Assembly (NCBI GenBank): GCA_949592205.1
Contig: CATIUR010000003.1
Span: 75,544,501 to 75,608,500, forward strand
Length of the DNA stretch: 64,000 nt
Direction: 5' to 3'
Source: Helichrysum umbraculigerum
Lineage: Eukaryota; Streptophyta; Magnoliopsida; Asterales; Asteraceae
This document shows positions 32,029 through 43,652 of this stretch, one piece after another; positions within the stretch are counted from its first letter, which is position 1; every line of letters starts with the position of its first letter. Position numbers and translations under genes: made by a program. Below the pieces are notes generated by a model. That model had not been told where the DNA came from. It searched no databases and worked only from the letters and a program-made list of their open reading frames with translations.

Positions 32029-33402
32029 CTAGTTGGTGCTGGAATCTCCTGGGCCGGAAGTGCTCAGAAGTGGAACTTTGGGATTGCGTGGATAGATCCT
32101 CAAAAAGTGGCGAGCAATGACTTGAACGATGTTTGGAATCTCTGATGCAAAGATAGGGAAGCTTTGAAGATGTTGCTCAGTAACTCTTTGCATATGTTGA
32201 AGATCCCAAGTAATGTCTTTGACAGCTCTGGAGATAGCTCCGCGGGAATCAACTACAGAGAATCCATCTGATTCAATCATTTCTCGCTGAGGGTGTTGTT
32301 GTCTGAATGAGTCCTTGAATCTGAGAAACTGGAGGTGTAGAGTATCGTGATTTGTTATGCTGGAATTCCATCTGATTTCTCAAATAGAATCATGAATGTC
32401 CTGGATGAGTTGGGTTTGATAGCTGGAGAATGTGAGATCCGAGTTTCGAAAGGTGTTGCATACTATATCGTATATCTCACGCAAACCATAGTTAAATATC
32501 TGCCCATGCTCCTCCAGATGATCCTCAGCAAAGATTTCCTGGATCCGATCAGTGAGGAAGTTCGCGATGTTAACAATCGAACCTTCAGGTATGGAGGAAG
32601 GGATGTCACGTTTCCTTTCGTCAAAACTCACATACTCGAGATCGTGGGCAATCTTGTGAGCATGGTACTCGATAGTGCAGTCTATGTAGAACCTGTGAGG
32701 AGAAGTCTCATCAATGTGATCATTCCTCGCCATAGAATTCAGTATCCCCCGAAGATCATTCGTCAGTCTAATATCTGCATCTGCATCAGGGTTCCTAGTA
32801 GCATGGTACATATTTCCGCGATATGAGTGTAGAAACTCACTTTGTTCGGCGGAATATGGGAATGCGGATTTGATCAGTGCATCATAGATCTTCCTGTAGA
32901 TGTTTCTCTGTTCCTCGAAGAATGCTAGCTCTTCAGGTGTTGGTTCAGCGTCATGTTGTTCCAATAGCAGCTGAGCAGCAAGATCTTCAGCAAAAGCATT
33001 GAGACGGTTGTGGAAAAATCTGTAATCTTGGGAATTGTCGGCTTGGTTGATCTCAGACTCGGCTATGATTTTCTCAATCAGGGCTTGTTGTCGTGGGGTG
33101 TAATAGTTGGTAGAGTTAATGATAATGCTCGTCATCGTAGGAATGTCATTTTCAAATTCTTCGATGGCACTTATCATTTCCTCGTGATTGGTGATAATTG
33201 GAATTTGTGGAGAAGATGGATCAGCAGGAGGCGTAGGAAGCTGGATAGACCGGATATCTACTGGAATGTCAGTGTATATGACATCGTCCTCGTCACTTTC
33301 TGTAGATAGAGTGTCCCTAGCCTGGAAATCAGGGAACTCAACAGCATCATATGGTGGCTGGGAGTCATTGGTGATTTGAGATATCGGTTGCGAAGAATGC
33401 AT
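32029..33402 (-). pseudogene. Element A ORF3: unrecognised acidic helical protein in place of pol
   Basis: From an ATG at 33402, 340 open codons run to a TGA at 32380-32382; the same frame then stays open to 32029. The product is acidic and rich in Glu, Asp, Ile and Asn, with no transmembrane segment, zinc finger or enzyme motif that I recognise. Segments such as YTPRQQALIEKII, YSAEQSEFLHSY and FSSYQTQLIQDI, each followed by an A.DL helix, suggest two to three degenerate repeats. It matches the downstream frame of element B, for example IYDALIKSAFPYS here against IYNALKRSNIPFT there, and HFLRIYP against HFMRIYP. It stands where Athila elements carry reverse transcriptase. It could be a remnant of a normal Athila ORF that I fail to recognise. 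Confidence 0.6.
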
Positions 33403-33507
33403 CTCTATGATTTTCTCCTCCTAAGAATCAGAGTTTCGGCTGGATTCAGAGGTACCTACATATTCGAACAGATTTCGACGCGCAGATGCGTCGAAGGTTT
33501 GAATCCT

Positions 33508-34210
33508 TCAGGTAGGTTCTCTTGAATACAGCTCCGGTAACCGGGAAGCTTTATATGCTGAGATCTTCATCGGGAGTTTGTCTCTAAGCTCTGGGTGCTG
33601 CTTCGATAAAGCAATGGTTTTCCTCCATTTCTTCTGGTTCTGACTCATCTGGCTCTGAATCTTCCATCTCTTCTTCTGATTCCGACTCTTCTGTTGATGA
33701 TATAAGCCAAGTGTGTTCATCAGGCACGTAAGTATCTGATGGTTCTGAGTCAGAAGTGTCGTCATCTGAAGTAACTATGCCCATTGAGATTGCGTATATC
33801 TCTGCTTGCTCTGCGAGAAGCTCATCAGCCTGGTTGATTTTGCATGTAATAGTTTGTCCATGTGCTCTAAGGCTGATAGTCTGCGAGTAAACATCAATAA
33901 TAGCACGCGCAGTATTCATAAAAGGCCTTCCTAGGATAATGGGTCTATTGATGTCTTCCTGTACATCCATCACTACAAAGTCAGTGGGAAACCAGAACCT
34001 GTCAACCTTTACCATGACATTCTCAGCTATGCCTCTAGGATATCGAATCGTTTGATCGGCAAGCTGGACGCTCATTTTAGTGGGTTGCAGTGTGGACAAT
34101 TTAAAGTCGGGAGTAGAGTGAGTAGGGCATGAGATTGATGCTAGCTCCAAGATCGGCTAAGGAGCGTATTGTACCTGAGTGATAGATGGAACAGGGCAAA
34201 GTGAATCGGC
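33508..34210 (-). pseudogene. Element A aspartic protease
   Basis: Retroviral-type aspartic protease of the Athila type. Around 34120-34160 the minus strand encodes ADLGASINLMPYS with the catalytic Asp, then a frameshift. The next frame carries QLADQTIRYPRGIAENVMVK, FVVMDVQ and PIILGRPFMNTA, the expected flap and C-terminal motifs. An acidic Ser/Glu linker follows, then a frame change toward ORF3. Broken and not functional as read. Confidence 0.85.
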
Positions 34211-34438
34211 CCGTATCTCCTAGTTTTTCCGGAAGGGAATTTGAATGATGGATGAGCATTCAGCGTTGAAAGAGATTTTAGGTACTTCGGGTACCTTATC
34301 CTTAGTTACCAGCATGCGTTGGATGTATTTTTATCCGGAAGGGATTCTAGATACGGTGTCTAAGAAATTTCCTTCGAGTTTAAAGGATTTAGCTTTGAAT
34401 CTCTTTCCGATACGATTTGGGAAGGGGACTCAAACTTC

Positions 34439-35887
34439 TTAAGTAGGGGTAAGCACGGATTGAGTCTCAACTGTCGTCGGGACAGGAGAAGGGTTCTTCA
34501 CCGGAGAAGAAGCGTCAGAATGGCTTGGTGCCTTCTGAGTATCCGTGAAGTTTAAAGTCTTAGCCTCCTCAACGTGTGGGTTGTGAACGGTGTTACTGGG
34601 TAGAGATCCCTGGGGTCGAGTATCGAGACGGTACGCCAACTTACCAATTTGATTTTCAAGGCTCTTGAGAACCGAGAGTTGATTTCTGAGGAATAGGTCA
34701 GTTTGATCTTGTCTGGCGGTCGTTTTCTGATTAAAAGCATTCTGCCCCTGAATGAATTTGTTCAGGTTGTCATCAGTACTCGTGACTGGTACGATAGTTT
34801 TCACAGGTTCAATGGGTTGGACATCCTCGGTTGCGGTTAATGGAAGTGGTTGATTGTATAGAAGTTGTGGTTGTTGTGGATATGTCGGATATCGCAGCTA
34901 AAACCTTGGTTGGAAGGGTGGTTGGTTGTTCCGTGGAGGATATTGGTTTCCTCGGGTTCTAGGTGGTGAAGTTCTAGCGAAGCCAGGTGGATTCTGTGAC
35001 CTGGTCGGAAATTGGGCGTAGTAGATAGTACCGTCAGTAGGATCTTCATATTCGACTGCATACTCCTCGGTAGGATGATGAACACAGTTCTAGAAAGCCT
35101 GAACTTGATGAACCTGCTGCGGCTGCTTCTTCAGCTCTCCAATCTGCTTCGTTAGGGTTTTGATTTGCTCGCTCAAAGATTTGATAGCTTCGGCTTGAGC
35201 GGTGCTCTGGGTGGAAAGTGGCAAGGATGAGGATTGATCCTCAGACTTCCAGTCGTGGTGATGCATCGTTATGTCTTCGATCAGGGCCCATGATTCGTCA
35301 TCGGTCAGTTTCATGAAGTTTCCTTGAGCAGCGGCGTCAAGAGTGATGCAATGGATCGGATCGAGACCATTGTAGAATGTGCACAACTTGACAGTCTTTG
35401 CCATTTGATGGGTTATAAATCTCCTCACCAAACTCTTGAATCGTACCCATGCTGAGTAGATAGATTCATCGTGAGCTTGTGAAAAGTTTGCGATGTCATT
35501 CTTAGCATTGGTTTGTATGGACGAAGGAAAGTATTTGGTTAGAAACTTGTTACCCATATCCGTCCATGAGGTGATTGAACCGGTCTCAAGTCCCTCAAAC
35601 CAGGTCAAAGCATGTAAAGCGAGAGAAAAGGGGAACAAGTACAAGCGGACTATGTCCTGCTCAACCCCATTCTGCTTATACGAGTTTGGGATTTGAATGA
35701 ATTTGTTGATGTGGGCATTAGGATCCTCACGGGGTAGTCTGTGGAATTGACAGTGATCCTTGATGAGTTGGACGATATGGTATTTAAGTTTGAAAGATGC
35801 TCCGTCGATCACTGGATAGCTAATCGGTCCTCCTCGTCCTTCGATGGATAGTTTGGTGCTATCAGCGAGAGTAACACGAGCGGCCAT
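34439..35887 (-). pseudogene. Element A gag
   Basis: From the ATG at 35887, 265 codons encode an Athila-type gag: LYLFPFSLALHALTWFEGLE, ITSWTDMGNKFLTKYFP, CTFYNGLDPIHCI and WALIEDITMHHHDW, with a coiled Gln/Lys-rich segment. TAG at 35090-35092 ends it at a point corresponding to a Cys-rich position in element B gag. The same frame continues past one further stop into a Gln/Pro-rich linker and the ARQDQTDLFL segment up to 34439. It is capsid-like; the stops disable it. Confidence 0.88.
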
Positions 35888-36462
35888 TTGTGGAAAACGG
35901 GAACGTCTTTCTTTGCAGATGGTGCGGATAATCGACTCAGGATCGGGTACGAAAATGAGAGGTTCAGATCCGGATCATCTGGTTGAATATCGTTGTGTGT
36001 TGTGGGAAGGAATTGTCGGTGGTTACGAGAAGGAAATCTAAACTACGGGTATCACTAAATAGAAAAGTTCGTCGGAACGCCTCAGAGTCAAATACCATAT
36101 CGTCAGAATACCTCACTAAATTGACAGTGATCCTTGATGAGTTGGATGATATGGTATTTGAGTTCGAAAGATGCTCCGTCGATCATGGGATAGCTAATCG
36201 GTCCTCCTCGTCCTTCGATGGATGGTTTGGTACTATCGACGAGAGTAACACGAGCAGCCATTTGTGGAAAACAGAACGTCTTTCTTTGTGGATGGTGCAG
36301 ATAATCGACTCAGGATCGGGTACGAAAATGAGAGGTTCAGATCCGGATGATCTGGTCGAATATCGTTGTGTGTTGTGGGAAGGAATTGTCAGTGGTTACG
36401 AGAGAGAAATCTAAACTACGGGTATCACTAAATAGAAAAGTTTGTCGGAACGCCTCGGAGTC
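35747..36462. repeat. Tandem duplication of the gag 5' end (374-bp period)
   Basis: The sequence starting TTGACAGTGATCCTTGATGAG at 35747 recurs at 36121 and stays nearly identical to about 36462. The unit covers the start of gag and its leader. The second gag start codon (36259-36261) opens only a truncated copy. A small number of substitutions separates the copies. Confidence 0.9.
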
Positions 36463-36475
36463 TTACGATTAACTT

Positions 36476-36492
36476 CCCAGGCAGCGGCGCCA
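36476..36492 (-). other. Primer-binding site of element A (tRNA-Asp)
   Basis: The minus strand reads TGGCGCCGCTGCCTGGG, six bases from the LTR end. It complements the 3' end of plant tRNA-Asp apart from two mismatches. This primer choice is characteristic of Athila elements. Confidence 0.9.
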
Positions 36493-36498
36493 AAAACT

Positions 36499-38894
36499 TG
36501 TGGTGAATCACAGCGGTCGGTCTGGTTTTATCCCGGTTGTTGGTCCGGCCAACTAGGATGCACGACGGTGGGGAAAGTTTTAAAATTTATATTTTGCTAG
36601 GGACCTAAGTTCTACTAAAGCGGTATAGCGGTAGTATGACCTATGGCCGTTCTAAAGAGTTAACTGTACTGTAAAACGACTTGTCGAGACTAACAGCTCA
36701 GTTTAGCGATGGTTTTAAAATACTTTTGAGTGGGGGTTTATACTTAGGTCCTATTTAAAATTAAACTAAATAAATAGTAAATAAAAGATAGGTTTAAATC
36801 AGAATATAGAAGAGTGCTTGTTATGACTTCGCTAGCTTATACGTGGGGTGATGTTTATTAGGGTTATAATATTTGAAAACGTCTTTTAAAGGTTTGTGTC
36901 TTGCTTTCACATAGATAACTTGTAGTGTAAACACTAGCACCGGTCTATCAAGATTTTGGTCAGATAGGACTGCCTTGAAACCCTCCACACCGTCTCTTAA
37001 TAAGACCAAGTGACCCTCCAGATGGGGTGCATGAATATGGCGACAGTCCGCAATTTATCCACTGACCTTTCTTTAACACATACAAAGATCTCTAAGTTGG
37101 GCAAGGCATTTAATATTTAAGACAGGTGGTGACTGTTAACTTATACACTAATAGTTATGATTGAGTTCAGAGTTATTCGGATGTGATACAGTCTTCAACC
37201 TACAGGGTTTTCCACAGGTTCCACGTATTTGTACTCCACCAGAGGTGTTTCCAATGCTATACCGTGTATTCACCCGTTTTATGCTCTTTCCTGGATCACA
37301 GACTACACCAGGATGCAATACAGTGTACAGCCTACGACATTTCCACGGCTTCCACGTATTTGTACTTTACCAAAGGTGGTTCCAATGCTATACCGGATAC
37401 TCGAACGTTTTAGGGCATTCCCTGTATTACATACTTTACGGTTATCTAAACTTAATATATCTAAGCTTTTATTATAGTAAAACCATTTATGATAGCTAAA
37501 CAACCCGTTCACTTTATAATTTAATCCAAATAAATCCCTGATTAATTCACGGTGTACTGTACGATAGGGTAATCAGTATTTCCACTAGCTTCAAAATCAG
37601 ACCATATTTTTTTTGGAAAACATAGATAGGTAGTGACCGTCTGAACAAGGTTCGCGACTCCTTACTATAAAGGTTCTAACCACGTTTATTGGAGGAAAGG
37701 CGATAGTTTAGTTTGAAATCATAAGTGTATAGTTAAACAGTACACCAAGTTTTCAATCGTATATTAAAGTAATATCACCCCAAATATTAACAAGCTAACT
37801 ACATTATAACAAATACAATAGCTAATCTACTCACGAATCATGGCAAAATATATCTAAATCTAACATAACAATAGCATGTAACATTATGAAAGATAAGGAT
37901 AGAAATAACCATAAGTAATGCGTTGATTGAATAGATGCTGAGAGATTACACGGACAGGGCTCCGAAATATCCCGAACAATATTACAAAAGAGACCCTCCA
38001 AAAACTCCAACTCTATTACAAAAGCTACCCTCCGTTAGTCTTGGTTAAGTATTAACCAAGATCTAACCTAAAACTAACCTAAACTAACTAACTAACTTTA
38101 GAGAGAGAAAGTAGAGAGAGAATGAGAGAATGAGAGAAAGTGAGAATGAGAAATGAAAAATGGGATGATGAAAATGGTGGAATGGAAGGGGTATTTATAG
38201 TTGAAGCTAGGGAGTTGATGTATAAGCCTTGAAGCATCAAGAACAAGCACCAAAGCGCGAACGGGGGGTCACAAGCACAGGGGGTGTAATTGGCCTAGGG
38301 TACCAATTACAAAGCACAAAAGGCATCCAATTGACTCCTTAGGTGATGTATACGGTACCTATAGGGCCATATACGGCCCTAGGGGGGGTTGCCTTTTGTC
38401 TTCCACTCGCTCCGTACGTTGCTTGTTTCGCTCGTATCTTCTTCGTTTTAAGCCCGATTCGCTTGATTCTTGCACCGTTGGATCCGTCTTTCGATTACGC
38501 TTCTTATGACACTGAGTTTTCCAAATTCGGAGGTGGTTATATTTTACGTGTTCCGGAGGACGGTCGTTATATTCCAAACTGCACATCTTCTCCGTCTTTC
38601 ATCCGTTTTGCTTGATTCTTTCACCTCCGGTCTTGTATTTTCTTATGGAATTATAAAATATGAATTAAGATTTATTTCCATAAGATAATTAAGAACGGAA
38701 TATTTAAGGTGATTGTATTTGCCTCGTTTTGCGTGTTATTCGGATGTTTTTGGTGATTTTTGCAGCAACGAGTATAATTGGACTGCTTTGGTGATTTTTA
38801 GCAAATAAAGGTTATTTTAAGATGTTTTCACCAAATATAAGTCCAATAAGTGCAGAATAATGTACGTAAAAACATGACTTTTTACGTTACATCA
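36499..38894 (-). repeat. Element A 5' LTR (right copy)
   Basis: 2396 bp, TGTGGTGAATC to GTTACATCA, paired with 12676-15102. Many substitutions and a loss of about 35 bp near 36940 separate the two. A minus-strand TATA box lies near 38190-38200 with palindromes at about 38347-38380. Small frames inside mirror those in the other LTR and are not genes. Confidence 0.95.
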
Positions 38895-38899
38895 GAGGG
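38895..38899. repeat. Right target-site duplication of element A (GAGGG)
   Basis: Matches 12671-12675. Flanking sequence from 38900 should be the continuation of the DNA at 12670. Confidence 0.95.
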
Positions 38900-39028
38900 T
38901 TTTTTTTTATAATTATTTGAAAATAACCAAAAGTGTTTGATCAAAGGAATGAACCCATCAACAGGTCAAGATTTCTCCGTACTATCCACTTTTAATTATA
39001 TATTACTTCTATTACATGTGGCTACGCA
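38900..39028. other. Ancestral flank between elements A and E
   Basis: About 130 bp of AT-rich DNA with no feature. It is the right side of the pre-insertion site of element A. Confidence 0.5.
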
Positions 39029-40146
39029 TGTTACTCTTATAGTATAACATACAGATAATCATATTGTCACACAATTACGGAAGCGAATAAGCACGTATAT
39101 ATAATCAGTTAAGAAAAGATAATGTACCTTTTAGCTGAGCTCCAGATAAACTATTAAGGTTTAAAGTAAAACCTCTCTACGATCGCACACACGACAGCAA
39201 CTCAATAAGTATGCTATTACGCCATTCACAACACTCACAACCCTTGTGCTTTTCTTCTTTGGTCGAACCACACAAGAACCGATCTTCGTTAGGGTTGAAA
39301 ATCTTCAAACCCTAGCTTTCTAGCTCCTAAGTCACACTTTAATCGCAATCTTAACCCTAAGATCGAATTAAGCTTTCAAGAAATCGTATGGTTTATGGCT
39401 GAGACTAAGCCTCTATTTATACTTGCTGGAACCGACTTTCAACCGCCGGTTAAGCTTCCCAACCGCCGGTTGGGTTGGCTTTTGACCCAAGTATCCATTC
39501 CACGACCCGCGTGTTCCACCACCTTACCATATTTGATTCCAACCGGCGGTTGACACATCCAACCGGTGGTTGGATCGAGTTTCCAGAATATTTCATTTAA
39601 TAAACATACAATTAACCTTTAATAATGTTTATTTTATCGTGAACGTATTAATCAATATCTCACATATATATCAACTAATTATATTGAGCATAAATGTCTA
39701 TACGTGTGACCTCGTATGCTTAAACATTTTTCCGGACATGCGTTTATTTTACGTGGTCATTTCCCAATAGCTCCTACTTGATCATGTCATAATAAATGCA
39801 ATAACATTGGTAAGCGTCTAGCAACACGCCAATGCTCCCAGAAATGTTTAAGTATAGTTTCTTAAAATATATTATAGTTCCTCAAAGTATAATATAGTTT
39901 CTTAAAGTATAATCAAGCTTCTCAAGTAAAATAATTTCAGCATTTACTATCCCTTTGTTTCAGATACCTTTGTTAATTTTGGATATGGATCAACGTCATT
40001 CCATAAATTAACGATTATGTTTCTCATTCCTTTAATCAATTAATATTACCAAATCAATCGAGACACATCTGGAATTCATTTGGGTACGGTCGTAAAAATA
40101 TCTTAATTAATTCTAATGAGGGGCCCAGTGGTATCATACTTCAACA
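39029..40146 (-). repeat. Probable 3' LTR of element E
   Basis: Bounded by TGTTACTC on the left and CTTCAACA on the right, so on the minus strand it runs TGTTGAAG to GAGTAACA, fitting copia LTR ends. It contains a minus-strand TATA box (39412-39421) and an R/U5-like stretch. There is no second copy in the window and no clear polypurine tract, so the ends are provisional. Confidence 0.5.
39412..39572 (-). promoter_or_regulatory. Element E LTR promoter: TATA box with CAACCGCCGGTTG repeats
   Basis: TATAAATAG on the minus strand at 39412-39421. Four near-palindromic copies of CAACCG(C/G)CGGTTG begin about 20 bp upstream, at 39440, 39460, 39540 and 39560. The half-site CGGTTG fits the consensus bound by MYB proteins. 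The role is inferred. Confidence 0.65.
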
Positions 40147-40636
40147 GATAGTTGGAGGAACAAATCCTATTTTGACTACACGTGTCAGTCATGTACTTCA
40201 ATACACTTATGAAAATAGCCCTTTATTACCTCCTTATTCAGGAAAGCTAGAACTATATCAAGAAGATGCAATCCATACATGCAAGACCTACTTGCATCTC
40301 AAGTCTAAGGATAAGTAAAGCAATCATTTACAAGTTTCACTTAATGACGCCAATCCATAAAGTTTTAACTTGTTAATTTGGGTAGTCCGATATGCATCTC
40401 ATGGATACCATGTGAGTTTGGTGGGACCATCCATACCAATCACTCAGATTTATCTTAGTTTAACTATATTCCCACATAGTTAATCGATAATGGACATTTT
40501 AGAATTATTCAAGGATTAAACATGCAAATATAGGATACAATTTATTATTAAATGAAAACAAACATACCAGGTACTTTAATTCATTTATTAGATAATAATT
40601 GTCTAACATCCTTTATCCAAATATTAAAGCACAGAG

Positions 40637-42271
40637 TTACATGAAATAACTAGCATAACGAAGTCCTATGCCCTCGGCATGTTGATTAAGCTTTCCCTTA
40701 GGTAAAGCCTTCATAAATGGATCAGCTAGATTATCATATGTGTGAACTTTGAGTAGATTGATTTCACCTAATTCGATGTGCTCTCGAACATAGTGATATC
40801 TCCTAGGATAATGTCTGGCCCCTTTCTGAACTCTAGGTTCATTGGCAATGATAATTGCTCGTGAGTTATCGCAGTACAACTCCATGGGGTTTTTATTTGT
40901 GGGTACCATGTCAAGCCTAGAAATAAATTTTCTAATACAGACAGCTTCCATCGTAGCTTTCGAAGATGCTATGTACTCTGATTCTGTTGCAGACATGGTA
41001 GTTGTGGATTGCTTTTTGCTCTTCAAATCCACTACGCCTCCATTCAATACGAAGACGTATCTTATCAGAGACTTCATATCGTCTCTATCGGTCTGAAATC
41101 CAGCATCACAGTATCCAGTCACTTTGAGCTCAGCTTCAGGATTTCCACCATAAACTAGGAACATATTTCTAGTAGCTCTAGGGTACTTGAGAATATTTTT
41201 CACAGCAGTCCAGTGACTTGCACCTGGATTCTGTTGAAAATGGTTGGCTATGTTTTGTGCGAATGCCACATCAGGTCATGTGCATCTAACCGCATACATT
41301 ATTGATCCCACAGCTGAAGTATAAGGAACCCTTTGCATACGCTCCACCTCCTCGGGTGTAGAAGCACATTGTTTGCTATTTAAGTCAAGTCTTTCTAATA
41401 TTGGTACATTTCCACGCTTAGAATTCTCCATCTTAAATCTCTTTAAGATCTTATCAATATAAGCACTTTGACTCAGTCCAATTAACCGCTTTGTTCTATC
41501 TCTATAGATCTCGATTCCAAGAATAAATGCTGCTTCTCCCAAGTCTTTAATAGCGAAACATTTTCCAAGGTAGGATTTTACATCTTGTAACATTGGAATG
41601 TGATTTCCTATGATCAATGTGTCATCAACATAAAAGACAAGGAAAGTAACATTACTCCCACTAGCTTTGTGATATACACATGGCTCATCAGGGTTTTGAG
41701 TAAATCCAAACTTTTTGATTTCCTCATCAAACCTCTTGTTCCAGCTTCTTGATGTTTGCTTTAGTCTATAAATGGACCTTTGAAGCTTGCATACTTTGCT
41801 GGGATGCTTTGGATCCACAAAACCTTCAGGTTGAACCATATAGACATCCGCGTCTAAGTAACCATCCAAGAAGGCAGTCTTGACATCCATTTGCCAAATC
41901 TCATAGTCATAGTACGCAGCTATGGCTAAGAGAATCCTAATAGCCCTTATGACCGCTACAGGGGAGAATGTTTCATCATAGTCAACTCCGTAGATTTGAG
42001 TATAACCCTTCGCTACAAGACGAGCTTTATAGGTGTGTACATTTCCATCCATGTCGGTCTTATTTTTGAAGAGCCATTTACACCCAACGATTTTAGCATT
42101 AGGTGGAAGATCAACCAAGCGCCAGACTTGATTATCTTTCATGGATTTCATTTCCACATTCGCAGCTTCAAGCCATTTTTCAGATTCCGGATCTGATAAT
42201 GCAGCTTTAAAATTAGGCGGTTCATTAAGATCCCCTAACAAGTACTCTTTAGATTCTACATTTAGACACAA
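40637..42271 (-). pseudogene. Element E reverse transcriptase and RNase H
   Basis: The reverse transcriptase at 41276-42271 shows KWLFKNKTDMDGNVHTYKAR, QMDVKTAFLDGYLD, LKQTSRSWNKRFD and the catalytic FYVDDTLIIG. RNase H at 40637-41269 shows GYCDAGFQTDRDD, SATESEYIASSKA and YCDNSRAI. The two are in one frame, split by a TGA at 41276-41278 where relatives have Arg, which fits a CGA-to-TGA change. Confidence 0.93.
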
Positions 42272-42274
42272 TTT

Positions 42275-43359
42275 CTATTGAGCACTTTTCATCCTTGCGG
42301 ATCTACGAATTGGAACAACATCGACTTGAGGTTCAACACTTTGAATACTTTCCCCCCCAAGTTGATGTTCGTTAGTGTTTGTTGAAGGTGATGCATCTTC
42401 ATCTTGAGGCTCATCAAGTTCTACAACCCTCCCACTGTTTTCTGGAGCTATAAAATTCTCCTCAAAGAACTTAGCATATCTTGCAACTTTAACAGTGTTT
42501 TCAGAAGGAATATAGAAGTAGTAACCCATTGTTTCCTTTAGGTATCCTACAAAGATGCACTTAATAGATCTTCGCCGCTTCATAAGCTCCTCACATCCCC
42601 AGACCTTTAAGTAAGACAAATTAGGGACTCTCCCATGCCATAATTCATATGGTGTCTTATCCACCTTCTTGGTTGGAACCATATTCAAAATACGTACAGC
42701 AGATTCTAGAGCATAATCCCAAAATGATAATGGGAGAGTAGTAAGGTTCATCATGGATCTCACCATGTCTAACAGGGTTCGATTCCTCCTCTCCGATACT
42801 CCATTATGTTGCGGTGTGTATGGAGGAATAAGCTGTGGTCAATTCCACACGCTTATAGATAATCCTTAAACTCATGGCTTAAGTATTCACCACCTCGATC
42901 CGAACGAAGGATCTTGATGGTCTTACCGAGTTGATTTTCTACTTCATTCTTAAACACTTTAAATGTTTCAAAGACTTCATGTTTATGTTTAAGCAAGTAA
43001 ACATAACCATAACAACTGAAATCATCAGTAAAAGTGATGGAGTAGCTAGTACCTTGTCTTGACACATGTCTAAATGGACCACAAACATCCGTATGTATGA
43101 TTCCAAGTAGATCTTTAGCCCTTTGCTTTTGATACGGAAAGGGTTTCTTTGTCATCTTGCCAGAAACACAAGATACGCATTTGTCGAAGGATCCATCATC
43201 ATTTGATTTTAAAAGCCCTTCACGCTGAAGCCTTTCAATGCTTTTCTTTCCAGTGTGTGCAAGACGACAATGCCAAAGATAGGTAGAGTCCAAGTTAGGC
43301 TTGGCTCTTTTGTTGCTAACAGAATACATAGAATTATCTTTTGAAACACCATCATGCAT
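42275..43359 (-). pseudogene. Element E integrase
   Basis: It begins with the pre-integrase zinc finger (LWHCRLAHTGKKS ... CVSC), then HTDVCGPFRHV and ILRSDRGGEYLSHEF carrying two catalytic Asp residues, then NGVSERRNRTLLDMVRS with the Glu. A frameshift near 42800-42850 separates the last part. The C-terminal portion runs through WGCEELMKRRR into an acidic linker. A TAG at 42275 breaks the link to reverse transcriptase. Confidence 0.92.
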
Positions 43360-43652
43360 ATCAATTTCATAAATACCATCATAAGGAATAGCATTAAAAT
43401 AATGAACATTGTTCTTAGAAACTGAATACCATAATCATTGAAAACATTGATAAATCTACTATCTTTCAAAAGTGAAGCTGAAACAACACCTCTAGTAATA
43501 GTAGGTGCAAAATGACAATTGTCTAATACAATAATTAAGCCCAAAGGCAGAACTAAGTCAAAACTTCCAATGGCTTCTACAGCTGCACGTAAACCATTTC
43601 CCACGTACAAGTAGAGAGCCCCATGTTTCAGCTTCTTCTTTACTCTAAGTCC

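Larger units (their letters stand above)
12676..38894 (-). mobile_element. Element A: non-autonomous Athila-like Ty3/gypsy retrotransposon
   Basis: Element of 26.2 kb including nested insertions. LTRs are 12676-15102 and 36499-38894, each TG...CA, between GAGGG duplications. The primer site next to the right LTR matches tRNA-Asp, as in Athila elements, and sets the minus orientation. Coding order is gag, aspartic protease, then an unknown ORF3. There is no reverse transcriptase, RNase H or integrase of its own; the pol fragments at 19.8-25 kb belong to nested element C. All frames are broken, and the LTRs differ from each other at many sites and by an indel, so it is old and defective. Confidence 0.92.
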
